A DNA stretch of 64,000 nucleotides, taken from assembly GCF_000006405.1 (NCBI RefSeq), contig NW_003200415.1:62001-126000 (forward strand), given 5' to 3'. This document shows positions 13,073 through 23,814 of this stretch, piece by piece. The stretch comes from Perkinsus marinus ATCC 50983 (lineage: Eukaryota; Perkinsozoa; Perkinsida; Perkinsidae). Each line of letters opens with the position of its first letter. The stretch's first letter is position 1. Both the position numbers and the translations under genes were made by a program. The notes under the pieces were generated by a model. That model did no database searches, was not told where the DNA came from, and saw nothing but the letters and a program-made list of their open reading frames with translations.

Positions 13073-15214
13073 ATGTCTTCAGCAGCACCGGGCAGACCAA
13101 AGAGAAGGACTGCTGCTGTCTCTGCTCTTAAGAATATGACACTCGGGCAAGACACCAGTGTTGATGATCTAGAGTATCCATATAAACAGAACAAGGCTCC
13201 ACGAGAGCCACCAGTGTCTGGGGAAAGTAATACAGGTTGTTTATCGGTGTAATGGGGATAAGGGATAGCAGGTTCAATATCATCTAGTAGTGAAGAGAGC
13301 ACTGAAGGTCTTAAAAAGGACTTTGGTAGCATAGTATGGCTACTCATATTGTAATACATCACCTGTATCGGTCGGCCTTGATGGTGAGTGATAGATACAC
13401 CCTACAAGGTATCCCTATGGGCATGTCTGGAGTATTCCCACTATTATTGAAGGAACAAGGAGCTACGTATGACTGAATCTGTTGGCCGTCGGGAATCCAG
13501 GCATACTTTAGATACTCAGAGTTAGCACTCTTCTCCATGTGCTCATGGCCATTCTCTTTGAAGATATTCTGGGCACCTATAGTAGATACTGTTTATGTGA
13601 AGTCATGGGGGCGTCGTAAGACGTGGCTGGTAGTAGAAGTGGGAATATAATAGATCCAAGTCTTCCTGTAGGTGCCTTGTCAACTGCTCATTGCAGCAGT
13701 ACTCTACTACCTTTCCCGTCACTACGCCATCTGGCTTCATGAAAATGATGTCACGCCTCTATTCATGTGCTTCCTCATATTGTAATAGATTACTCTCTAG
13801 TAGAAGCCCCTCATGAATAACACCTGTGATGGGCAGATACTTCTTAGCAGCTACTCAGGACATAGCAGTTGACGGATGGGCCATCACAATGTTATCTAAG
13901 AAGAACGTTGGTTATGCAGGTAGTACCCCGGAGCGTATATTATTCTCTAGTTATGTTCTCAGGCACGACCAACTCGGTAGGGCAGACCGCTGGATACTTC
14001 CTATCCTTTTCTGGCTTCCTGGCTTTAGAGAAGTTGGGATTCGTCACTCTTGACACCTTCATGGCTTTCATGGCCTTCATCTTTTTCATCTGTAACAATG
14101 CAACCCTATCCATTGTCCTTAGTCATCTGACCTTCTAGGTACGGTCCTAGTGGCTGTCTTCAAGAAAGAGGACGACACAGCTTCAGAAGATGAGCCAGAG
14201 TCGCTTTCTCATGTCTACGCCACCATTTGGCGTAATATCCAAGGGTGGGTGTCAGCTGCCAGAATAGGTCCTGTTTAGGTATGTGTAAGATGCCCTGCAT
14301 ACAAGATGTCGTATCTCTGCTTATGGTGATGACATTGCCCTTTGGAGCTGCTGATTCAGCAGGCCTCAAACTGCAAGAGCGAGGTGTACCTAAGGATGTA
14401 ATATATGTCGATTGTACATCCCTATTGTATTACCTCCATATGCCTAGGTAATCGCACTTTTCGCTACACTCAGTACTCCAGCTTATATCTTCTTACCCTG
14501 GATACTTAGTAAATATGCAGCTTCTGCGCGACCATTGGCCATGATGAGGGCGGTATACCTACCCAAGGTCATGCTTGGTAATACTCATGTAGCATCATCA
14601 TCCAGGCGATGTTGGCTACGTGTTGTAGGCCTAGTATCGATGCTGTTAGTAGTCATATGTCCCACTGGTGCTATAACGAGGTAGTAATAATATATGATAG
14701 TAGTTAGACAGAGTGCCTGATACAGGAGTAAGACCCATCATGCTCAGCCAGGGGATGATGAAGTATCAATGCTATACTATTGTCTATGCTTCGGCATATT
14801 AATAGTACATGCAGCCCTTTCACAAGTAGTAGTCGTGCATACAGTATCGTCACTGCTACATACTCCCTATTATAGTGCATTTTCCTGGGTAAGATGTCGT
14901 TTTTCTCACAAGTATCGGACACATCCATAGGAGGCACCTACATGGTGAGCAATGTTGTGTCCTCTTCGTATCACCAATGCCCCTGCTCAGACGTTTTTGA
15001 ACACCGTCTCCAATATAGGTGGTAATCTTGGGCAGCAACTGGGACTAAGAGGTAAATGCCAATAACCCTTTGCATCTCTCCAGACTACTTTAACGTTATT
15101 GCAGCTCTCGATTACCTCTCTATAAGGAGCCCGGCGACTGGCGAGCTTATGATAGATTCGTTTTACGTTACCTGCATGTTGGGTATCGTCTTCGGCGTCG
15201 TTTGGTTTAAGTAA
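13073..15214 (+). CDS. SLC33A1: Acetyl-CoA transporter, SLC33A1/AT-1 family
   Basis: A multi-pass transporter that in animals carries acetyl-CoA into the ER/Golgi lumen. It starts at ATG 13073 with a polar N-terminus (MSSAAPGRPKRRTAAV). Exons then follow the family order: YTLQGIPMGMSGVFPLLL (13400), ALFSMCSWPFSLKIFWAPIVD (13530-13590), SWGRRKTWLV (13605), FLAATQDIAVDGWAITMLS (13840-13895), NSVGQTAGYFLSFSGFLALE (13970-14030), PFGAADSAGLKLQERGVPKD (14340-14395), VSDTSIGGTYM joined to TFLNTVSNIGGNLG (14910-15030), and the last helix MLGIVFGVVWFK ending in TAA at 15214. These match the conserved landmarks of SLC33A1 in sequence and order. Introns are short, with donors such as GTGAGC. The C-terminus lacks the lysine-rich tail of animal proteins. 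Confidence 0.93.
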
Positions 15215-15494
15215 TGATATCTATCTCTTTCCATCGACTGTCGTATGGGTATTGTAGATACTATGGCCGCTCGTTGATACGGCGAATAGAAGCCTATAGT
15301 CCGACTGACTGGTTGGTACACAGTCCCTCAGCAGGCCCTGATGTGATAATATCGAATAGTACGTCAGGTGTTGGTAAGTTGGAATGACTTCAACAGACCT
15401 GTGCGTTTCTTACATTTAACTTTATTATGTTGTTGTTTTGTTGGAGTGTTAGTTAGCGTAGGGGATTAGCCTCAGTTTGAGAGCTCTTGTTGCG

Positions 15495-15774
15495 ATGGGT
15501 AACTCTCCTGCTACTGGATCAACGACGCCTGCACCCACTGCTGAATCGACACATGTTGTTGATGGTGGGTCCAAAGGTCCATGTAATCCCAAAGTGTCCC
15601 CTACCACGGGGAAGAGGATTTGCTGTGTATGCAAGGTAAGTCGTACGAAGCGTAGTCCATGCTGTTAGAGTTGGCTTGTAGGAGACTAAGGCGGCACGTG
15701 ATGAGTGTATAGTGATGAATGGCGAGGATAAATGTAGACAGTTCATCCTAGCACACAATCAGTGTTTGAGGTAG
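15495..15774 (+). CDS. COX17: Cytochrome c oxidase copper chaperone COX17
   Basis: Two exons (15495-15635 and 15682-15774; 234 nt, 77 residues, frame checked). They are joined over a GTAAGT...TGTAG intron placed between the copper-binding CCVC and ETKAARDEC. The protein ends DKCRQFILAHNQCLR. It has the CCxC copper site and the twin Cx9C coiled-coil-helix cysteines of COX17, which acts in the mitochondrial intermembrane space and delivers Cu(I) to SCO1 and COX11. The first 40 residues are Thr/Pro/Ser-rich and make it a little longer than the usual 60-70 residues. An in-frame ATG lies upstream at 15477; 15495 was chosen because MGNSPATG gives a normal length. Confidence 0.92.
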
Positions 15775-16007
15775 TGGTGATAGGGATGCTGTACACCTCG
15801 AGAACTCTTCATTAGGGCTGAGGGCTTCGAGGTGGAAGACAAGTAACTTCAGGGTAGTGTCGATTATAGTCGACTGCTATGGAACATGTTTCGGTACTTT
15901 TGACACGTTAGTGTTGTGCTAGTCGGTATCACTAAAAGGGGGAAGTTCCAGGGCAAGCTGAGGCCGAGCTTGGTTCTGCCTAGCGTTTTTGGGTTTCCGG
16001 TGTAACG

Positions 16008-19000
16008 ATGGTGTCGACTAATGAGGTGGTGAATGATTGTCAATCCTTACCAGAGGGACGGGCCCATACCATCGGCAGCACTGCAGGGGCCCTCAGCTCT
16101 CGTAGTGAACTGCTCAATCTAATATCACAGATTAAATCTAGGGTACAGGATAAACTCAGTAGTATTGATCCTGTCGAGGGTGTCATCTCGAATTCGTGTC
16201 TCCTTAGCTGGGGTGGACTTTCCTATACCACAATTCATTCTAATCGGCCGTCAATCTGTAGGAAAAAGTCGTCTGGTTGAAGCCCTAGCTGGTGAACAGG
16301 TAGTACGCCTCTATGCTACTGTTTCGTCCTCCTCCCTTTATCAGTTTAACTTCGTGTCTGGAACACTGGGCTCTAGGCGGCCCACAGTACTAGAATTTCG
16401 TAATGATCCTAAGCTCACGACATCACGATGGCAAATACTCAACACATCCATTCAAGTTTGGGAAGAAAAGACTTTACCGCAAGTATAACTTCGTCCCCCT
16501 TTGCATGCTCTGGACAATCCATTCCAGGTTTTGACAATGGTTTCGGATGCTCATGAGTCCCTTGGTGCTAACGTTACAAGAGATCCGATCTATGTTAGAG
16601 TGGAAGGCAAACACTGTGTAGATATGCAGATCACCGATCTACCAGGCTTCCGGTATGTTGTACTGGTCATCATCACCAACAACATACTCTTCTCAGGGAG
16701 TTCGCCCTTGATAAAGAGAAACAGTCCTTGGCCGACCAGATAGATGATCTGGTCAGCTCTTTCATGCACGACCCTCGTAATGTGATGCTCTGTGTTGAAG
16801 AGGTAGTTGATGTCGGTACTACTCAATGTATTGTGGTGATGGTCTCTATGTAGGCTGGGGATGCAGCTAATCTATCGACTCTGGCTCGATGCAAACGAGT
16901 AGATCCTTATTACAATCGGACAATCCTCATCAGGAATAAACTGGATAAGTCAGAATAGCGGAGTGATCATACTGCTGCCATCATGTCCTTATTAGATACT
17001 ACCGAGACCTCACAGCACAGAGCGTTAACGAATGGCTGGGAGGGTGAGTAGTAGCAGTAGTCTTGGCTGGGCTAGTGGGATGGAGCTCTAGGTATGGTGA
17101 CCTGCCCGACAACCTAGTTAAGTTCTGCCTTACACTGCCGTTTTGGGATGAGAAGCACGGTGGTCCTCCAAAACCATTCATTAAGTTGAGGTACCTGTAA
17201 CGATCTTGATAGACTCATCGCCACCATCGGGGTTTAGGAAGGAGATGAATGACAGAGATATTGCTGAGTTGAAATCAAAAGGAGCGTCACAGCAATTCAT
17301 GCAATATGTTGGCTTCAATAGCTTTGCCCGTTTTATGGAGAAGAAGATTGAATCACTATTCACGTGAGTGATGGTTGATGTCTATTGCATACCCAATAGA
17401 CACGTCCTCCTCAGCGAGTCCATCGGCCCGTGCTTGCGTAAACTCCAGGATTTAGATAAGGAATGGACAGAGAAAAGGGATTCCAATCAACAAATGTTGA
17501 CTGATATCGACCCGGACCATATAGTGAACACCAGTAATGATAATGTTGTCATTATTCCTCACTACAATGGCTCAACGATCAGTCCGTGCTGCGGGAAGAT
17601 CCTTCTCGGAAGCACTCAACCATGTGATGGAAGGCAGCATCCGATCACGGGTAGGTACTTGTGGTGACGCGCATTCGTCGATGAGGTTATCATAAGGTTA
17701 ATCGCCTGACACTCGCTGATGAACTGTATGAGTTCCATCAATGGATGCAGCTACAAGACTTCAGTCAAGACTTCCCTCTCCTTCCTACTGATGTATTACT
17801 ATCATCATCTTACATCTCAATTTACTTGATAAACTTCAGGACTTTGCCAGCTTGGACCAGTACATAGAGTACCTTGGGAAGGACTGCAAGGCAAGTAGTC
17901 TTTCTCACTCGATTTTGCATCCACGTATCATGTGGACCAGGTTCCGTCGTTCGATCAACCCTTGAATGGTGGTGCTCAATTCAAGCGGCTGAAGTTCGAG
18001 TGCGAGGTCTTCTTTCGGTTCTCGGACATCTGCGTTGATGTACTCATAACTACCCTTGCTCGTGATCATCATCTCCCCTATTGCAGATCTCTAAACGAGA
18101 TGTCATACAGGCTAGGGGTGTGAGTGTGAGTCAGGTGAGTGAGGACATATAGTCGTCATCATGGTTTGTTGTCATCACCTAATGATAGGTCTCTTGGCAA
18201 GATGTTATATTGAAGTTGTTGGCGAAAGAGGGGCAACAAAATGTTCGAAATAAGATTTCCTACGTCGGTCGGCGTATTGAATGGTTTTTCCTCAAGCAGA
18301 AAGAGGTATCATATTATCAACGTGCCATCGATGGTAGCATACGTCTGTTAGGTTGTCATCGAGTTCATGGCCAATCTAAAGGGCTCCTGTGATGAGCACT
18401 TATATTCCCAACTATTCAGCAAACGTGTGAAGATGATACAGGAAAGCGACATATGTCGGGAGCTCATCTATGAGTGAGTCGGACAGCAGCAACTCTATCG
18501 TTTTCGTCGTCATGGCGTATCTTAGGAAATTCGATCAAACGTTGGAGCGACAGTATGGGCTTTTCTCCCAGCTCTTCCGGAATACACTGCAATCGGCGTT
18601 TGCTAATCCTTGGGCTCTTGTGAAGGTAGTCTGTCCCTCCACAGACTCATGAGTAGCGATTCTCTTTTTTAGGCGTCATCATGGCAGATTGATCTTACTG
18701 ATGAGGGTTTCGAAGACATGTGCCTCCCATCCTTTGACGATACCAAGGCCAGGATACCCATAGAAATTGAATGGAGATCGAGGATGGAACGGAAACTCAG
18801 GAAGCGACTGAATAACATCTCCACAGATCCGGTATGTGCAATAAGAAGACTATCATCATAACTACGGACATGGGCTTTGGTCAGTTGATGGTCGATGATG
18901 CTGTTGAGAAGATTCAAACTTTGATGATGATCACATTCATCAACATTCGGAACTGTCTTTGTGACCAGTTAGAGCTCTTCGCTGATAGCTTCTTCCAGTT

Positions 19001-19599
19001 GCCCATGGCAAGGCACCTCCAAGGGGAAGTGAGTACCATCCAACTGCGACCAGAGGTAAAGTCTATATAACCCCTTGTTGCCCCAGTCATCGATTCAGGA
19101 TCGTGCCCCATTCCTTGCCAAGCGGGAGGGTCTCGAGCAAGAAGTCAATAGCTCGAAGGCGATGCTTGAGGATATTGAATGGTGTATAGACCAAGTGATA
19201 CAGACTCTATATTGTTATCATAGTAATACCTCGTAAGCTCTTCAGATTCATACCTTTGCCCTCACAACCAAGGCCCGTCAATCACCAACAGACTGGAAGA
19301 AGAACTACTGACCAATAATAGCTATCATTTTATGAGCATTCAGCATACGAGCATTTTCATTTTTATTCGAGTAGAACCATCCTCAACTGCTAGGCTATAT
19401 GATACCCATCTGTTAACTATCTTCCACAACATTCAAGATGTTCCTGCATATTTAATGCTTGTCTGTGATACTTTTGCTATGAGCAAGGTTTCTAGTCAGC
19501 TAGAGGTTTTGCGTCCTAATAACCGTTCCACAGAGGAATTACGATGACCTCCGCCGTTATTCATTTGAACGCGATATGAAATTGTTTAAAAATATTTGA
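16008..19599 (+). CDS. Dynamin-family large GTPase
   Basis: A gene with many exons, starting at ATG 16008. G1 reads GRQSVGKSRL (dynamins usually have GxQSxGKSS, so the last Ser is replaced). It is followed by ALAGEQ, FVSGTLGSRRPTVLEF (G2 region), MQITDLPGFR (G3, DLPG), DPRNVMLCVEE, AANLSTLARCKRVDP, and ILIRNKLDK at the G4 position. Further exons give helical stalk segments: KSKGASQQFMQYVGFNSFA, SIGPCLRKLQDLDKEW, GQQNVRNKISYVGRRIEWF and SSQLEVLRPNNRS. The last exon is NYDDLRRYSFERDMKLFKNI, ending in TGA at 19599. No PH domain or proline-rich tail was seen, so it resembles dynamin-related proteins that act on organelle or vesicle membranes rather than classical dynamin. Introns are 40-80 nt, several containing ATCATC. 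Confidence 0.85.
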
Positions 19600-20052
19600 G
19601 CTAGAAGCGTAACTCCTCACTTAGCAGGAGTTCAGATGGTAGTATCATCATGATACTTGTGATATCAATGGAGTCTTTTTGAGTAAAGCGATGAATGAAC
19701 AGATTCGTGTTCGATATTGATGTCCCGGTTCATGAATTCCAATTAGCATTGAGAGAAAGTCAGCATTGGCTGTATGTGATCCAGAAACTTCAAACAGCCA
19801 GCATTTCATCGTTCGGGTTACTCCTCTATAACAACTGCATTGTACATATTTTCTGTCAAGAGCGAGCCATTCAGCGGAACCCTGAGGGTTCGCTCGATCG
19901 TATCATCGTTAGAGATGTCGCTTCTAGATCCTCCACGCGTCCAGGGGTGGCATAGTTTCAAATGCGCCCATGAAACTTTAGGACAACCTTCATAACGAAA
20001 ACCGCTATTATACTTCAAAAGTTAACAAAAAGCAAAATCATATCGTACTCTC
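19600..20052. other. Intergenic region between convergent genes
   Basis: About 450 bp lies between the dynamin stop and the stop of the minus-strand gene. A plus-strand frame (19695-19955) contains no motif. I see no supported gene here. Confidence 0.5.
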
Positions 20053-21262
20053 TCAGCTATCATCATTATCCTCGTCAGCAATCGCTCGGAACTGTTCTGC
20101 CAAGCTACACAGATTCCGCCGTGCAAAAGAGTAAGCTTTGTAAGACCTCCTAGGCCTACCACCTCCCTCTGAGCTCATGCCTGTATACGAACCAGTAATC
20201 ACCTTACTATGCAGCAGTTATTACCTGGGATGGTCTGACTGAAAAACGGTGGAGGCGTAAGGCTAGCGGGATCTACTTCCTCCTCGGTCTCCTCTTCACC
20301 ACCTGATAACAGAGTGCGAGTGCGGCCTCACCTCGTATGCTTATTACCATCCCCAGTTTGTCGCTTTCTAGTACTAGCAAAGTTTCCGATTATCTTCTGC
20401 ATCTCATTCGTCTTGGTGAAAGGCTCGAATGGAGTTAAATCAAGCATGGCATGGTTACAGTCGAATACCACACAACCATCATTGAAGCCTGCACAGTAGG
20501 TCTCATAATTCCGTACAGCCCATTACTACTACTACCTGTAATGCCCCCGTGGACTTCAAATGGAGGTTTACGAGCGAGTAGATCGAGAAGTTTAGCACCG
20601 TATCTGACAATGAGGATGAACGCACACAGCGAGTGATGTATTACAATGGATGAGCAGGATCTAGATAGAGGAAGCCTTGCCATGCATAGTAGGGTGTTCG
20701 CCGTAATCGACACTCATAACCTGCCATCTTCATAAGAACTGTATAGATGCCTCCAATGAGTACTACCAGCATGCTCGAAGTTATAGACATCGGGATGCCT
20801 GTCAATATCCTCCTCGGTAGCCGGGTAATGGACTAAGTCATCCCTCCACGGTCCGGTACATTTAGACACCTATCACAAATGATGACGGCCTCATCACAAG
20901 ATGGTTGTTCACAGAGTTATTACGAATGCATCGAATTGATCTCGTTGTGGAGTAGTGAGTAGCTCCACGTTTGATTGATTCCTCATCAGACTAAGCTCCT
21001 TCTCCTTAATCATCGAAGCATCATCATCGATAGTAGAGGATAACGAACGATGACCTAGGAGTAACGACAGCCATGTACATGATAGACTATCATGTGTATA
21101 ACCTTCTGTTGCATGGGGACAACTCTTAGGTCGGTGACTTTCATAATCCTTCGTCACCTCATTATCATCATCACTCGAGCAATCAGGGATCTTCAATGAT
21201 ACCGCTACTCTATACGTAGGCTTGCTTCGTGAGTATGTCGACTCAGATGTACTTGCTTCCAT
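20053..21262 (-). CDS. Protein with HGGIT / DCNHAxxD core, uncharacterised family
   Basis: It starts at ATG 21262 (MEASTSESTYSRSKPTYRV). The first exon is Ser/Asp-rich and probably disordered (to about 20909). Further exons read DDLVHYPATEEDIDRHPDVYN and FEHAG, then YECRLRRTPYYAWQGFLYLD and PAHPL. Next comes RYGAKLLDLLARKPPFEVHGG and ITG, joined across a GTAGTA...GTGCAG intron to GFNDGCVVFDCNHAMLDLTPF. The last exons run KIIGNFASTRKRQTGDGNK and AEQFRAIADEDNDDS, ending in TGA at 20053. The HGGIT...FDCNHAMLD arrangement resembles an uncharacterised domain I recall from phage and bacterial proteins (HGGLTF...GFDCAHAGD). The function is unknown. A transposable element sits directly upstream, 43 bp from the ATG. 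Confidence 0.65.
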
Positions 21263-21304
21263 ATTCAAAAATATAAGACTACCACTACTCACTAAATCTG
21301 CGCA

Positions 21305-21314
21305 TATCACGTCG
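21305..21314. repeat. Left target-site duplication TATCACGTCG
   Basis: Ten bases identical to 23922-23931, in direct orientation, immediately outside the two inverted ends of the element between them. Confidence 0.75.
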
Positions 21315-21326
21315 GGAATAATTACC

Positions 21327-21422
21327 GAGTGTCACCGGATTTCACCGATGTCACCTAATAAAAAATAGTGCAAGTGCATGTAAACGGTAGAAAACGGCGC
21401 CGCGCGAAGCGCGGCGTTAAGA
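21327..21422 (+). repeat. Left terminal inverted repeat with GC hairpin
   Basis: Nearly identical to the reverse complement of 23815-23909. It ends in a hairpin with 8-bp arms, CGCCGCGC and GCGCGGCG, and a three-base loop (GAA). In the right copy the loop is AAG, so the stem is conserved while the loop differs. Confidence 0.8.
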
Positions 21423-21431
21423 ATCTTGTAA

Positions 21432-21508
21432 TTGTTGTGGTGTGGTGGTAAGTGCATGGGTACAGCATGCTAATGAGCCAGGTTCGATCCTTGGAGGGCT
21501 CATAGTTT
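21432..21508 (+). other. tRNA-like Pol III promoter segment inside the left end
   Basis: Reading inward from the end, it contains an A-box-like TGGTGTGGTGG (about 21438-21448), a B box GGTTCGATCC (21481-21490) and a T6 run (21505-21510), a possible Pol III terminator. A T-arm-like stem-loop (CCAGG/CTTGG around TTCGATC) can form, but no matching acceptor stem is visible. It is therefore a tRNA-like sequence, not a functional tRNA gene. Confidence 0.55.
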
Positions 21509-21621
21509 TTTGTATTTGTTCATTAAAGTCTTATAACGTACTTGTTCTTTCTCTTGCGTCTTGTGTTTATCAAGTAGTGTTAGTCTTTGAATACAACGCG
21601 GGGACCAGAACTCGAGACACG

Positions 21622-21970
21622 ACTACACCTTTTCCCGTGCAAGTTTGACAAGTGAGCAGACAAGAATGACAATGTTACTATCAAGAGTGACAATGAGAAT
21701 CCAAGTATGTCACAATTCAATTCTGTTACAATCAAGTTTGACTTTGAGAATTCAAGTATGTCATAATCGAGATATGTTACAATCAAGATTGACAATGAAA
21801 ATCCAAGTTTGTCACTTTTCTATTTTGTAGCAACCAAGTTTGACAGTGAGAATTCATGTTTGACACTGGCAGAATATATCACAATCAAGAATGACAATAT
21901 TCCACACGAGTTTGACAATACGCACACAAGTTTGACAATACACATCCAAGTTTGACATTGAAGAGGGTTT
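21622..21970 (+). repeat. Left arm of nested long inverted repeat with TTTGACA repeats
   Basis: It begins ACTACACCTTTTCCCGTGC and continues with a degenerate tandem motif, (C)AAGTTTGACA/AAGAATGACAAT, about every 25-35 bp. The reverse complement of 22310-22671 follows it with high identity; the first 50-60 bases match almost exactly. No clear duplication is seen outside this inner unit. Confidence 0.8.
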
Positions 21971-21974
21971 CTCT

Positions 21975-22201
21975 GTGATCAAAGCCTATATCAAGGAGAA
22001 GTTGAGTGAGAGGGATCCGATAGCAGATAGGCAGAGAGCTGAAGAGCAACACATGTTCTTATACCCTCACCGGGAAGATATGCTGCGAGGAATGTGTGAT
22101 GATGCTATGCAAAAGCTTACAACTGACAAGATGGGAGCCGTGTATAGGCTATCGGATGCTTGGGAACAAAGGGAATCAAGGGGTCGCTTTTTGAATTCTT
22201 T
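21975..22201 (+). CDS. Partial reading frame inside the mobile element
   Basis: An open frame of 75 codons read up to the N gap (KAYIKEKLSERDPIADRQR, then HREDMLRGMCDDAMQKL and DKMGAVYRLSDAWEQRE). It is charged, helical and protein-like, and is cut by the gap. It sits exactly between the arms of the nested inverted repeat, where a transposon-encoded protein would lie. No transposase motif was recognised. The first codon shown is not ATG, so it may be an internal exon. Confidence 0.4.
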
Positions 22202-22301
22202 NNNNNNNNNNNNNNNNNNNNNNNNNNNNNNNNNNNNNNNNNNNNNNNNNNNNNNNNNNNNNNNNNNNNNNNNNNNNNNNNNNNNNNNNNNNNNNNNNNN
22301 N
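22202..22301. other. Assembly gap (100 N)
   Basis: Placed at the centre of the nested inverted repeat, where short-read assembly commonly collapses. The real content between the arms is unknown. Confidence 0.98.
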
Positions 22302-22309
22302 AGTTTAAA

Positions 22310-22671
22310 CCGTATGTCAACATGTCGAGTCGAAGTGTCAAACTTGGATCTGTATTGTCAAACTTGTGTGCGTATTGTCAAACTCGTGTGGAATATTGTC
22401 ATTCTTGATTGTGATATATTCTGCCAGTGTCAAACATGAATTCTCACTGTCAAACTTGGTTGCTACAAAATAGAAAAGTGACAAACTTGGATTCTCATTG
22501 TCAATCTTGATTGCAACAAATTTAGATTGTGACAAACTTGGATTCTCATTGTCAATGTTGGTTGTTACAAGATAGAAAAGTGACAAACTTGGATTCTCAT
22601 TGTCACTCTTGATGATAACATTGTCATTCTTGTCTGCTCACTTGTCAAACTTGCACGGGAAAAGGTGTAGT
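22310..22671 (-). repeat. Right arm of nested long inverted repeat
   Basis: Inverted partner of 21622-21970, ending in GGTGTAGT. It carries the same TGTCAAACTTG / TTGTCATTCTTG units and contains roughly two extra units (near 22480-22600) compared with the left arm, so the arms differ by unit number. Confidence 0.8.
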
Positions 22672-23740
22672 ACTGCAAACTCGACACATTATTGCGCGAA
22701 TTCGTGATGAAGAAACACTGATTATTTGCGTCTGATTAAGCATAACAGTCATAAGCATGAAGCATTAAAGCGTGATAGTCATCATAATCACAGGACAAAC
22801 AGTTATAATCGACAGCCACGGAGGTTTTCGAGGACAACGCAAGAGCCGTACCTGTGAAGACAGTTAATTGTGTTAATAATTATCCGTACTAGGGACTCCC
22901 TATAATTGAAAAGCTAGAGAAAGGGAGATTAGCAACGTCGGCGCTCAACTACACTACGATATTGCAACCCTTGGAGTTGGAATATCTATTTGGCTTTCTG
23001 TCCACAACATCCTTAAATAATTCTTTTCAGAATATTCCTCTTGTCACCTACACAAACATGGAAACTCGTTCTAACGCTCAAGCTCAGGCAAAGGTTCGTG
23101 GATCTCAGCATCGTTCTCTAGTCACTAGTAATTTTCTATTAGTAACCCAGTAACTTCAGTATCAACGAGAAAAGGGACAGCTCTCAGGCACAGCGACTTC
23201 AATGATCATGCGCAAAGTAAAGTAAAGGCGACTGACCCAAACGTAACCCGACCGATGTCCGCCTAACCCGGCGCGGCAGCCGCATGCATGCGCTCTGCGC
23301 GAATATATACACACGGGAACACACTCCCGCTCGGGGAGAGAATAGCGGGCAAGCAGTAGTAGAATGGGCTTGCTCGAAGCAGGCGAAGCAAAGCCAGTTT
23401 CTGGGACAATCAAGCCGAGCCGTATAACTTCCACCTGTAACAAGCTGTACATACGTGCTGTCTACTGGGTGGCGCGCAGTGGCTCAATCACTGCCGATGT
23501 GGAGGAGCAAAGGGGTAATGTACAAGATGCTGCTTGCCTCGGATAATACAACTATAATAGCTGAACTATCCCGGAAGAATGCGTTCACGAGCCGAAACTA
23601 TTAATTTCGGACTACGAATACCTCACGTGATTGGTAACCACGTCACGTGGTCCACGTGAGGTATTCGTTTATTCGTAGTAACCACTGATTACTTCGTTTT
23701 ATTTCGCAAGCGGGAGTTTTTTTTGTATATTATATACCTA
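22672..23740. other. Interior of the mobile element, right half
   Basis: About 1 kb with no recognised gene. A locally GC-rich patch (about 23230-23480) is open on both strands. A CACGTG-rich palindrome follows at 23614-23668. Nothing here looks like a transposase. Confidence 0.5.
23614..23668. repeat. Palindrome with three CACGTG motifs
   Basis: A 16-bp arm (ACGAATACCTCACGTG) is repeated perfectly inverted at 23653-23668. Between them lies a second small palindrome (CCACGTCACGTGG). CACGTG occurs three times within 40 bp, the classic E-box/G-box binding site for bHLH-type factors. It could also form a hairpin. Confidence 0.75.
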
Positions 23741-23741
23741 G

Positions 23742-23807
23742 CGTGGATTCGAACCTAGGCGACCCACATGTTAAACTTGAACCCTAACCACTACACCACA
23801 GCAGTCA
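23742..23807 (-). other. tRNA-like Pol III promoter segment inside the right end
   Basis: Read on the minus strand (inward from the right end), it has a perfect A-box match TGGTGTAGTGG and a perfect B-box match GGTTCGAATCC, about 40 nt apart. The T stem and acceptor do not pair well, so it is a decayed or tRNA-derived sequence rather than a tRNA gene. Its position relative to the end mirrors that of the left copy. Confidence 0.55.
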
Positions 23808-23814
23808 CAAATTT

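Noticed and set aside
21263-21310. Extension of the HGGIT-type gene to a GTG at 21310
   Set aside because: The first ATG in frame is at 21262. The extension would place coding sequence over the transposon target duplication without support.
21600-22700. Regularly spaced TTTGACA repeats considered as a CRISPR-like array
   Set aside because: The repeats are degenerate, spacing is irregular, the two halves are inverted copies of each other, and the genome is eukaryotic. They are subterminal repeats of a mobile element.
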